From assembly GCA_964016985.1 (NCBI GenBank), contig OZ024823.1:68365925-68429924 (forward strand): a stretch of 64,000 bases of DNA. The letters run 5' to 3'. The position numbers were made by a program, and so were the translations under genes. This stretch comes from Anodontia alba (Eukaryota > Mollusca > Bivalvia > Lucinida > Lucinidae). This document shows, piece by piece, positions 43,390 to 52,840 of this stretch (the first letter of the stretch is position 1; each line of letters starts with the position of its first letter). The notes beneath the pieces were generated by a model. That model did no database searches. It was given only the letters and a program-made list of their open reading frames with translations, and was not told the origin of the DNA.

Positions 43390-46020
43390 TTATAACCCCG
43401 ACATACGAAGTATGTGGGGGTATATAGTTTTCGCTTTTCCATTCATCCGTTCGTACGTTCTTACATACGTTCGTTCGTATGTTCGTTCGTTCATTTGTTC
43501 GTTCGTCTTTCCATCACAGGGTCAAAGTTTTTGCGTTAAAGTTTATGACCTCATATTTTGAAGACCCTTTGATGGATTTCATTCATATTTGGCATGATGG
43601 TAGATATAGGTCTAAAGTTTTTATCAGCACCATCCCCACCCCGGGGGTACCTTGGGGTCAAGGTCAAGGACTTAGAATTTTCATAAACAAGTCAAAGTTT
43701 TTTGTGTTTAAGTTTATATAGCTATATCATCAAGACCCTTGAGGAATTTCATTTATATTTGACATGTTGCTAGATATCGGCCTAGAGTCTTACTCCGCAT
43801 GATCACCACCCAGGGTGTGACCGAGGTCAAGGTCACGAACTTAGAATTTTCCTATAAAAGTAAAAAATTTTGCGTCTAAGTTTATATAGCCATATCATCA
43901 AGACCTTTTGTTAAATTTCATTATCCCCTAATTGAAAGGTCGAGCGGATATAGCTATCAGCAAGGAATCTGTTCGTCTGTCCGTCCATCCGTTAAAGCAT
44001 TATTCGTTCATTCTTTATTTTTGTCTAAGGGTCAAAGTTTTTACGTTAAAGTTTATAAGACCTCATATTTTGAAGACCCTTTGATGGATTTCATTCATAT
44101 TTGGCCTGATGGTAGATATAGGGCTTAAGTTTTTATCAGCACCATCCCTACCCCGGAGGTGACCTTTTGGTCAAGGTCACGGACTTAGAATTTTCATAAA
44201 TAAGTCAAAATTTTTGTGTTTAAGTTTATATATCTATATCTTCAAGACCCTTGAGGAATTTTATTTATATTTGACATGTTGCTAGATATCGGCCTAGAGT
44301 CTTACTCTGCATGATCCCCACCCTGGGTGTGACCGAGGTCAAGGTCACGAACTTAGAATTTTCATATAAAAGTAAAAATTTTTGCATTTAACTTTATATA
44401 GCCATATCATCAAGACCTTTTGTTAAATTTCATTATCCATATGAAAGGTTGAGTGGATATAGCTATCAGTAAGGAATCTGTTTGTCTATCCGTCCATCCA
44501 TTGAAGCATTATTCGTTCATACTTTATTTTTGTCTTAGGGTCAAAGTTTTTACGTTAAAGTTTATAAGACCTTATATTATGAAGACCCTTTGATGTATTT
44601 CATTCATATTTGGCCTGATGGTAGATATAGGGCTTAAGTTTTTATCAGCACCAACCCTATCCCGGGGGATAGCCTTGGGGTCAAGGTCACGGACTTAGAA
44701 TTTTCATAAATAAGTCAAAATTTTTGTGTTTATGTTTATATACCATCAAGACCCTTTGAGGAATTTCATTAATATTTTACGTGTTGGTAGATATAGGTCT
44801 AGAGTTTTACTCAGCATCATCCCCATCCCGGGGTATGACCTTGAGGTCAAGGTCACCGACTTAGAAATTTCATATAAAAGTAAAAAAATTTGCAAGTTTA
44901 TATAGCTATATCATCAAGACCTTTTGTTGAATTTCTTTATCCTCCTACCGAGAGGTTTAGGGGATATAGCTATCATCATGGAATCCATCCGTCCATCCAT
45001 CTGTCTGTCCATAAACGCATAATTGTGCACCCCATAACTCCTAACTACCCTTAGAGCTATTTTCAGGAAACTGTCAGGTTGTAGAGGGCATTTGGTATGG
45101 GTGTCCGGTACAGGAAAGACAACTCTAACTGACTTGGTCCATGAGTTATCTCCCATTGTCTCAAGAATTGTAAAAATTTTGTGCGAACCATAACTTTAAA
45201 ACATGTTAAGATATTTTCATGATACTTCACCAGTATGTAGAGGACATTGAGTAGGCATATCACATATAAGAATGACACTCTAACTGACTCCATTCTGCAG
45301 TTTTCTCCCTTAGTTATTTAAATCTTGAGCGGGCAATAACTCTAAAAATTCTTTAAGATATATTTGTGATACTTTACCGATATGTAGAGGGCATTGAGTA
45401 GGCAGGTCACCTTAAAATTTTCATTAAAATTTATATAGCTATATTATGAAGACCCTTTTGTTTGTGTTGAGGTTTTATGGCCCAGTCAACCCAATGGGGT
45501 CATGTCGAGCGCAGTCAGTTTACCTAACCACACGTTTACTGGGCAAGCTTAGTCCTCTAAGCGGTTAACCAGTATTGTGCACATTCTTTCGCCAGAAACT
45601 GACAACTGCCCTTCTTGAATCAGCGGAAGGGAGAGAATGACCGTAGAAAATATTTCGTGATCAATCTTTACGAAAGAATGTTGCCGACCTCGGCAGGTGT
45701 TGAACCCACGACCTCCTGGTCTCCAGTCGGACGGCGCATCCAACTGAGCCACCGAGGCCGGAAAAAAAAGACCCTTTTGTTGGGTTCATTAATATTAAGC
45801 ATGATGGTATATATAGGTCTAAAGTTTTTCTCGGCACCATCCCCAAGCTGGGGCATGGCTTTTAAGTCAAGGTCACAGACTTTTCATACAATGTCATTTT
45901 TGCTTATATTATAAAGACTGATTGATTTCACTGGTATATGGTGATAGTTATATGGCTACAGTTTTATTTAGCTCAATCCCTGCACCTTTGCCTGACCTTT
46001 GAGGTCAAGGGCTTCATATT
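43390..46020 (+). mobile_element. Pearl/HINE-like element (AACCCCGACATAC family), 3' end unclear
   Basis: The 5' hairpin AACCCCGACATAC-gaa-GTATGTGGGGGT is followed by (TTCG)n at 43446-43510. The array includes 'gtttatatagctatatcatcaagaccctt', 'atttcattcatatttggcatgatggtagatatagg' and 'gtcaaggtcacggacttagaattttcat'. A longer unit of about 515 bp repeats at 43920 and 44437, with a third, diverging start at 44938; each contains its own 'tgtccgtccatcc' tract. A SINE is inserted at 45463-45767. No CTTGTT-type terminus was found. Confidence 0.6.
45463..45767 (-). mobile_element. tRNA-derived SINE, copy 2
   Basis: It is flanked by the 14 bp duplication AAGACCCTTTTGTT (45449-45462 and 45768-45781), which is array sequence. 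The element is the same as 7007-7311. On the minus strand it starts with the tRNA-like head (about 45685-45760, 'ggcctcggtggctcagttgg') and ends 'cctcaacaca'. The flanking array monomer is restored if the insert and one duplication are removed. Confidence 0.85.
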
Positions 46021-46344
46021 ATGTGTGATTGAATTTTTTCAATGTTATAACATATAGCATACAACTGCCATCTCCAGAGTCAAAGCTACATACTTTGTGC
46101 TCTTTAAAAAGTGGTGGTAGCTCTGGTCGGGGGTATACGTGCCCCACTGGGCACTTTGTCTAGTTAGTTTTGTAGAGGTGAAATTTAGTAGAGGAGGGAT
46201 CAGCCATACAATGAGATCTATTGGTGTACATAGACTGTACATCTATGGGACAGCCCTTTAGAATTGCTAGCATTGCCAACATGGAATGACATAGTATGAT
46301 AGTTGTGTTATGTTTGTAGCTCTAGATAAGGGAGGCCAAAGTAT
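46021..46344 (-). other. Possible 3' remnant of the gypsy element
   Basis: The minus-strand frame 46045-46242 (65 residues) has no recognisable motif. AGCTCYAGATAAGG occurs twice, at 46319 and 46350, flanking the point where the RNase H frame stops matching the family. That suggests a deletion junction between short direct repeats. Integrase and a 3' LTR are not visible. Confidence 0.35.
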
Positions 46345-47344
46345 TCAGAGCTCCAGATAAGGATTATTAGTGAAAACCGTAAACTTATTATTTGCAAGGC
46401 AGTGCTTGTAATGCTGGATACCTTCGACAAGAGCTAGCCCTTCTTTGTCAATGATATGCCACTTTAGTTTGTTGTCCCTTAACGCTCTACTACCAAAACA
46501 GACAGGATGTAGTTTACCTTCATGCTCTTGGCTAAGTAGGAACCCTATTGAATATTCTGAACTGTCGACGGACAGTGTAAATTCCTTATCAGACTGGGGA
46601 TACTGTACTATGGGCGCCTTTGTCAGTCTACTCTTAAGCTCCTTAAATGCTTTTTCACACTCATCAGACCAAGCAAACTTTGTGTCTTTCTTTAACAAAT
46701 TATTCAGTGGCTGAGCAATCTTTGCATATATAGTGCTTAATAAATTTTCTGTAGTATCCCGTCATTCCAAGTGCACTTCTAACTTGTTGAACATTTTTGG
46801 GACTCTGACAGTTTTGAATTTTGTCAGTGTTTTCCTGCGTAACTTCTAAGCCATCCTTTGACACGGTAAAACCAAGATATCTGAGAGATTCAATTGCGAA
46901 TTTACATTTTGCAGAGTGAAGGGTCAAATTAGCTGCCCGTAAATTGTTGAAAACCAAGTTTAGATGGTGCAAATGCTGGTCAAAGTCTTTTGAGAAAATC
47001 AGAACATCATCAATATAAACTAAAGCAATTTTGAAGTTTAGGTTCTTAAGCACCTTAGTCATTAAACTCTGAAACGAGAGAGGAGCATTGTTCATTCCAA
47101 AACTAAGTCTATTAAATTCAAAGATTTCCTGGTGAGTGATGAATGCACTCTTGTGTTTGGTTACTTTATCAAGGGGCACTTGCCAGAAGCCACTTCTAAG
47201 ATCAAGAGTTGAAAAGATCTCTGCTTTGGACTGAGCTAGAGTGACAAAAACATAGGACATGAGGAATCAGAAATGACATTGGCACAGTAACAGCATTCAG
47301 TTTCCTGTAGTCCACACAACAGCGCCATTCACCATTGGATTTTT
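46345..47344 (-). pseudogene. Ty3/gypsy-type pol: RT (main part) and RNase H
   Basis: The minus-strand frames contain SNGEWRCCVDYRKLNAVTV, then LDLRSGFWQVPLD, then FNRLSFGMNNAPLSFQSLM, then the active site YIDDVLIFSKD, and the connection FLGFTVSKDG-type and YYRKFIKHY motifs. RNase H follows in 46345-46698 (PIVQYPQSDKEFTLSVDSSEYSIGFLLSQ, LKWHIIDKEGLALVEGI). The frame is broken near 47260 and again near 46700. It stops matching after NNKFTVFTNNPYLEL, where gypsy elements have TDHKPL and continue to integrase. It would copy element RNA. It is 3' truncated and interrupted upstream by the insert at 47345-48679. Confidence 0.85.
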
Positions 47345-48679
47345 GTCGCACCTGCTTTAGCATGGACGACTTGGGCTTGCAAGTTTCTGTCCGTCCGTCC
47401 ATCCGTTCATTTTTCTGTCAACATTTACCCTGGGTGTCTTGTGAGCGCAACTCCTCCTACAGTTTTGTACCAATCCTTTTAAAACTTTGCATATGTTTTC
47501 TACATGGTATGAAGATGTGCATGTGGTTTGGATATTATTGTTAGATTATTTTTTGTCACTTTTTCCACATTGTGAACTTAGTAATTTTTCACCCTCAGTA
47601 TATAGACAGTGGGTACCTCTTGTGAGTGCAACTCCTCTTACAGTTTTGTACCGATCGTTTTGAAACTTTGCTTAGGTTTTCTTCATGGTATGAGGATGTG
47701 CATGTGGTTTGGGTATAATTGTTTGAACATTTTTTTGTCACTTTTTCCACATTGTGAACTTAGTCATTTTTCACCCTCAGTATATATATGTGAGCGCAAC
47801 TCCTCTTACAGTTTTGTACTTATCGTTTTGAAACTTTGTGAGCATGGGCGACTTAGGCGTGCGAGTTTCCGTCCGTCCATTTGTCCATCCGTCCGTTTGT
47901 CTTTCCGTCAACATTTACCCTGGGTGTCTTGTGAGCGCAACTCCTCCTACAGTTTTGTACCGATCGTTTTGAAACTTTGCATATGTTTTCTTCATGTTAT
48001 GAGGATGTGCATGTGGTTTGGATATAATTGTTAAATTATTTTTTTTTACTTTTTTCCACATTGTAAACTTAGTAATTTTTCACCCTCAATATATAGACAG
48101 TGGCTACCTTGTGAGCACAACTCCTCGTACAATTTTATACTAATCTTTTTGCAACTTTGTACATGTTTTTTCCATAGTCTGAAGATGTGCATATGCTTTT
48201 CATATAATCCTTGCCATATTTTTTGTCACTTTTTTGTACTTTTTGAACTTTGTCATTTTCTGACCTCAGATGTATAGACAGTGGTAACCTTGTGATTGCA
48301 ACTTTTCATACAGTTTTAAACTGGCCTTTTTTAAATTTTGCACATGTTTTCTCCCGTGTCTGCAGAAGTGCACGTGGTTTGGATATGATTTTTAAATTTA
48401 TTTTTGTCACTTTTTCCACTTTAACTTTGTCATTTTCTGAACTTCAGATTGTATGAAAGTGTACAGACTGTGGGTACTTTTTGAGCCCAATTTCTCATGC
48501 ATCATATGAGAAAATGCATATGCTTTCAATGAAATTCCTATATTCATATAATCCTTGTCTTTAATTTTTGTCACTTTTCCAACTAAGCACTGCTAAGAAT
48601 GAAATAAATTTATTTAATAACCACGTCCTGTGACTTTTGCCCCAGCAGGTGTGATGCCGCCTTCTGCGGAATTCAGGTT
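47345..48679 (+). mobile_element. Complete pearl/HINE (Helentron-like) element inside gypsy RT
   Basis: The termini match those at 35375-37205: start GTCGCACCTGCTTTAGCATG; end CAGCAGGTGTGATG, hairpin CCGCCTTCTGCGG, AATTCAGGTT. About six 180 bp monomers lie between, with (TCCG)n at 47388-47402. It lies in a T-run that corresponds to the two Lys codons of the RT motif SPVVLIKKSNG. Removing it restores that motif without a target duplication. The fragmentary open frames inside are array readings. Confidence 0.85.
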
Positions 48680-48979
48680 TTATTAAAACTACAGGGGAGT
48701 TCCATACAGAATTGCTTTCTTCAGTTATGCCATACTTCTGCATGTCTTCTAGCTGACGCTCAAGCTCAGCCCTCATTTGAGGGTTTGTCTATAGGGAGCC
48801 ACAGTGACAGGTTGAGCATCACTAGTATGAATAGTGTGAGAGTGTAGGTTAGTTTCACCTAGCTCAGACATGTCTTTTGCAAATATGTCTCTGTTATTTC
48901 CTAAGAAGTTATAAAGTTTAGACCTTGGTAAGGTTCGAATTGTCCAAGTTAATACCAAGATCTTTAATGACTTGTTCAT
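48680..48979 (-). pseudogene. Ty3/gypsy-type pol: RT N-terminal part
   Basis: Minus-strand text reads LHSHTIHTSDAQPVTVAPYRQ, a one-base frame change near 48775, then MRAELERQLEDMQKYGITEES and SVWNSPVVLIK. This is the conserved RT entry of gypsy-type pol (primer-grip side fingers), contiguous with 46345-47344 once the insert is ignored. Confidence 0.85.
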
Positions 48980-49299
48980 GATTGGTCTTTTGTGAAGTAT
49001 GGCTAAAATTGAAAACCTCTGCCTGACGTCTCTTTGAGGTCTAACACTGACTTACTGTCAACCCAGCTAACCTTGGCTAATCTCCGATTTGGGTTGAGAA
49101 AAACAGGAAAGTTTGTCGGGTTCATTAATCTGTAGACACCCTTTGAGTTGACTACAATACACAAATTTTTACCACCTGTTTAAGATAGATCACTCAAATT
49201 AAGTTTTGGTTCAATTTAAACTACAGGGGTATTTGCAAAACCTGAAATCCTCACAGGAACAAGTTCCTCACTGTGAGGAGGGACTATTTCCTCAGTTGT
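48980..49299 (-). pseudogene. Ty3/gypsy-type pol: protease-RT linker, with stops
   Basis: After the protease frame ends at 49300 the minus-strand reading continues past a stop with TTEEIVPPHSEELVPVRISG and later NPTNFPVFLNPNRRLAKVSW. This is the beta-rich linker usual between protease and RT. Several stops and frame changes mark decay. Confidence 0.6.
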
Positions 49300-49791
49300 T
49301 TACGCAAAACTAGTCTGGCCACCTGTGACTGGTGTAGCCTTAACCTTAACAGTTGATACAGATGCTCCTTGTTTTGAAGGCACCTGAATTTCCACTTGAC
49401 CAAATTGTACAGTTACATTATTTGCAGTCATGAAGTCTAAACCTACTAAAATAGAAACATGTAAATGCTCAAAGACATAGAACCATTGCCTAAATTGTAA
49501 CCCTTCACATTCAAAGTCTAACTCCACTTGACCTAATACTCTATGTACTTCGCCACAGACACCTACAATATTTGATAGAGAGGCTGGCCTAATATTTGCA
49601 TATGGTGCTATTCTATTCAACAAATGCTGACTAATTGCAGAGATTTCAGCTCCTGTGTCAACCAGACACTGTACACTATGCTTACCAAATCTTACTTGGA
49701 TCCTGTTCTTATTTAGTTTAGGGGTGAAATTCAAAACAGGACTTTCCGAGTCTACCTTGGTTTTGGACTTGCAAGCTCTCTTGGAGCACAA
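49300..49791 (-). CDS. Ty3/gypsy-type retropepsin-like protease (remnant frame)
   Basis: The 163-residue frame includes VRFGKHSVQCLVDTGAEISAIS, with the Asp-Thr-Gly catalytic triad at about 49648-49662, and ILVGLDFMTANNVTVQFGQVEI, the C-terminal flap-side motif of pepsin-like retroelement proteases. It would cleave the element's polyprotein. It is the first recognisable part of the pol block; the adjoining Gag zinc knuckle was not found. The frame is still open but is part of a dead element. Confidence 0.75.
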   Translation of the reverse strand: MCSKRACKSKTKVDSESPVLNFTPKLNKNRIQVRFGKHSVQCLVDTGAEISAISQHLLNRIAPYANIRPASLSNIVGVCGEVHRVLGQVELDFECEGLQFRQWFYVFEHLHVSILVGLDFMTANNVTVQFGQVEIQVPSKQGASVSTVKVKATPVTGGQTSFA

Positions 49792-50215
49792 CCACTTATT
49801 TCTGTTTGAACACTTGGAGCCATTTTAAATATTTTAATTTAAAGCACAATTTAATGAAATATTAACTGATTTAGTTTTAATTTCCACCATTGATCTCTAC
49901 CCAGGGAGCCTCCAACAACGTGCAGCCAGGACGAGAGATGGGAGGAGGGGTCTCTGGGATGTGTTGGGTCATAGTTGTATTGACAGGGTATAAGGAGGAG
50001 GGGGATGCTGGTTGCCTCCTTCTCAGTTGGCTGGACTGTTCTGCTTCTGGACGATGCTGTCTGTGAGTGACTATTGTCCAGCTGCTGTATCCATTGTTGC
50101 TGTCACTGCTGTAGTAGCTGTCGCTTGGCTCCTGTTGACGCCTTTGACCTGAGCCTGATATGGCAAATACTACGGTTGCCTCAGTCCAGCACACACCACC
50201 TGTGACAGAATACAG
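49792..50215 (-). other. Possible gypsy leader or gag/LTR remnant
   Basis: A Ser/Gln/Arg-rich minus-strand frame (49877-50194, 105 residues) lies directly upstream of pol. It has no gag motif. On the minus strand a 'tgtgacaggtggtgtgtgctgg' stretch near 50205 could be an LTR start and '..cacgttgttggaggctccctgg' near 49905 an LTR end with primer site. Without a matching 3' LTR this cannot be confirmed. Confidence 0.3.
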
Positions 50216-51400
50216 CCTTTGTAAAGTTTGGGGAATTAGCTCTAGCCGTATCCAGTTACTGTTTCCTCATTCCCAGTTACGGGGTCCGGTCTGATTAAAT
50301 AAAACCTTTAATCAGACATTTAAAGATTCTAGCTACTAATAAATAATAAGTCCAAACACCGTTATAGAATTTCGCAAAATTTACCCAAATTAATCTAAAT
50401 GTTCATGCCAAAAATATTATAAATAAAATGTCCTGTAAAGTAATGTAAACAACTGTTCTTTCTTAAATAAATCGACTTTTCTAAATACTATCTAAATAAC
50501 AGTTTCTCAGTATTAAGTCACTTCCCTAAATATTAATTATAATTTATCTGTCAAATTCAGCAAATCCACTTTCTCATGCAAATGTCAACCTCAAAGTTCT
50601 AACTTAAAATAAATGCAGAGTTCCAAATAACTAAATAATCTACTCCCCTCAGTTTGAATATCCAAAATATATCGAAGTCCTAAATTCATGACAAAGTCCT
50701 AAAACACAATATCCAAGTTCACAAATTAAGCTATCTCAAGTTTGGAGAATGGCTGAGCCTAGATTCTTGATGCAGTATGTATGAATACCAGTGATAGACT
50801 GAAGAGGCTAAGTTTCAGTCCATCTTAAATATGATTCTTCTCAAAAAGGTGACATAATTACTCAAGGAAGTTGGAACTGCCAAAAGCTCAACATCATAAA
50901 AGAGGTTTGACAAGTGTGAAGATTAAAATGACCTAAGCCCAGTTTGGCAGGGATATTGCTAGCCCAAAATTACTATGGGCCCTTGAAATGGGCCAATGGC
51001 CCATGTCCCATTCAAATAGAAGTAAAATTTTTAATTTTGATGGGCCTTTTCGAATTTTGATGGGCCCTCTGGAAATTTTTATGGGCCCAAGAATCCTTAA
51101 TACCCGCCTGAGTCTAACATTAATGGTTTTCACACAAAATGGATCGAGCCCATCCAAGAAATATCCCTGGAAGTTGTAATCAGGCAGTACTTAACAAAAT
51201 CTAAGATCTCTCTTACTCATAATCAAAGTAATTAAACTATTAAGCATTTCCTCACCAAGTTTCAAACAATCAGATTTTCAGTTATGAGTACAGCTTATGT
51301 TGTGATAATGATCAAAAGCCTTGCAGGGAAAGTGACACTGAGAAATATTAATTCTAAATTGTATACTTAAATAAATATTGTTTCTTTTCTTCTTCTTCAT
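50216..51400. other. AT-rich sequence, no recognised gene
   Basis: Stops occur in all frames. A short inverted pair 'gtctgattaaat..aatcagac' lies at 50289-50315. 'gatgggcc' is repeated several times at 50970-51090. No array or hairpin-ended element was found. Confidence 0.5.
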
Positions 51401-52316
51401 TTTTAGCTCACCTGAGCCGAAGGCTCAAGGTGAGCTATTGTGATCACTCACCATCCGTCGTCGTCGTCGTCACCTGTCTGTCCGTCCGTCCACAATCTTT
51501 AAACAACATCTCCTCCTAAACCACTGATTGGAATTTGACCAAACTTCACAGGAATGATTCTTGGTTGGTCTTCTTTCAAAGTTGTTCAAATGGTTCCGGT
51601 CCATTGCATATCTAAGTCACAGGAGCTAAAAATAGATTTTTTAAGTAAAAACTTAAAAAATCTTCTTGTCAGAAACCACTGGACTGATTTCCATATAATT
51701 TTGCAGAAATGTTCCTTTGGTGATCCTCTACCAAGATTGTTCAAGCCATTAGGATTCATCAAAAAACATGGCCGCCAGGGGGCGGGGCTTATTTTCCCTA
51801 TATATCTATATAGAAAACTTAAAAAATCTTCTTGTCAGAAACCACTGAACCGACTTCCATATAATTTTGCAGAAATGTTCCTTTTGTGATCCTCTACCAA
51901 GATTGTTCAAGCCATTAGGATTTGTCAAAAAAAACATGGCCGCCAGGGGGCGGGGCTTATTTTCTCTATATATCTATAGATATAGAAAACTTAAAAAATC
52001 TTCTTGTCAGAAACCACTGGACCAATTGCAATATAATTTTGCAGAAATGTTCCTTTGGTGATTCTGTACCAAGATTGTTCAAGCCATTTGGATTTGCCAA
52101 AAAGCATGGCTGCCAAGGGGCGGGGCTTATTTTCCCTGTATATCTTTATAGAAAACTTGAAAAATCTTCTTATCAGAAACCACTGGACTGATTTCATTAT
52201 AACTTGGCAAAAATGTTTCCTTGGTGACCCTCTACCAAGATTGTTCAAGTAATCATGACTCGTCAAAAAACATGGCCACTAGGGGTGGAGCTTATTTTCC
52301 CTTTATATCTATATAG

Positions 52317-52541
52317 TGTTACGACAGAGCACTCCTACCTCTGATTATCTGCCTTGGCAGATTACGCATAGCTTCTAAATATATATACAATCTCTGACAA
52401 CTGCGTCAGGGAGTTGACTCTTTGGCTCAGTGGTTAGAGCATTGGATTTTTAACCGGGAGAACCGGGTTCGATTCCCAGGAAAGACGGAATATTTTTTCA
52501 GCTATGCTTCATTCCTGTGTTGCGACTTTCATGTCGTAAGA
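52317..52541 (+). repeat. 5' LTR of the miniature element
   Basis: It contains a perfect inverted repeat ATCTGCC-tt-GGCAGAT (52347-52362), a TATA-like 'aaatatatatac' (about 52377-52388) and the tRNA-like module 52416-52487. It ends TGTCGTAAGA. Confidence 0.88.
52416..52487 (+). tRNA. tRNA-Lys(UUU)-like sequence in the 5' LTR (pseudo-tRNA)
   Basis: The A box TGGCTCAGTGG and the consensus B box GGTTCGATTCC are at tRNA-like spacing. The anticodon loop reads TTTTTAA, giving TTT. The acceptor stem (GACTCTT/GAAAGAC) and anticodon stem have several mismatches, so a mature tRNA is unlikely, but the internal polymerase III promoter looks intact. The nearly identical copy in the other LTR shows it travels with the element. 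Confidence 0.7.
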
Positions 52542-52559
52542 TGGGGGTTCGTCCGGAGT
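52542..52559 (+). other. Primer-binding site (tRNA-Pro type)
   Basis: TGGGGGTTCGTCCGGAGT starts immediately after the LTR and resembles the tRNA-Pro-complementary primer site used by many LTR elements, with a few mismatches. It would prime minus-strand DNA synthesis. Confidence 0.75.
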
Positions 52560-52603
52560 AGGACTTTATACGCTGAAAATGGCTTCATGTCATCATAAAT
52601 GAT

Positions 52604-52615
52604 GAAGAGGGGGAG
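52604..52615 (+). other. Polypurine tract
   Basis: GAAGAGGGGGAG abuts the second LTR. This is the expected position for the plus-strand primer. Confidence 0.8.
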
Positions 52616-52840
52616 TGTTACGACAGAGCACTCCTACCTTCGATTATCTGCCTTGGCAGATTACGCATAGCTTCTAAATATATATACAATCTCTGACAAC
52701 TGCGTCAGAGAGTCGACTCTTTGGCTCAGTGGTTAGAGCATTGGATTTTTAACCGGGAGGACCGGGTTCGATTCCCAGGAAAGACGGAATATTTTTTCAG
52801 CTATGCTTCATTCCTTTGTTACGGCTATCATGTCGTAAGA
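52616..52840 (+). repeat. 3' LTR of the miniature element
   Basis: It has the same length and tips as the 5' LTR, with most of the differences clustered near the 3' end (52820-52832). It is followed by the second ATAG and the resumed array. Confidence 0.88.
52715..52786 (+). tRNA. tRNA-Lys(UUU)-like sequence in the 3' LTR (pseudo-tRNA)
   Basis: It is identical to the 5' LTR module apart from one or two substitutions. The A box, TTT anticodon loop and B box are preserved. Confidence 0.7.

Larger units (their letters stand above)
52317..52840 (+). mobile_element. Miniature LTR retrotransposon (TRIM-like) with tRNA-like sequence in its LTRs
   Basis: Two 225 bp direct repeats (52317-52541 and 52616-52840) differ at about nine positions, that is about 96% identity. 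Each LTR has inverted tips TGTTACGACA and TGTCGTAAGA. Between them lie only 74 bp: a primer-binding site directly after the first LTR and a polypurine tract directly before the second. ATAG is duplicated on both sides (52313-52316 and 52841-52844), and removing the element restores the array's 'ctatatagaaaac'. There is no coding capacity, so enzymes must come from an autonomous LTR element. Each LTR carries a tRNA-Lys-like module. Confidence 0.88.

Noticed and set aside
51554..52266. Families of 60-110-residue frames repeated along the arrays
   Set aside because: They recur with the 165 bp monomer in several frames and both strands and drift freely, so they are open readings of satellite DNA.
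52416..52487. Functional tRNA-Lys gene
   Set aside because: Several acceptor and anticodon stem mismatches; the sequence is duplicated as part of an LTR, so it is treated as tRNA-like.
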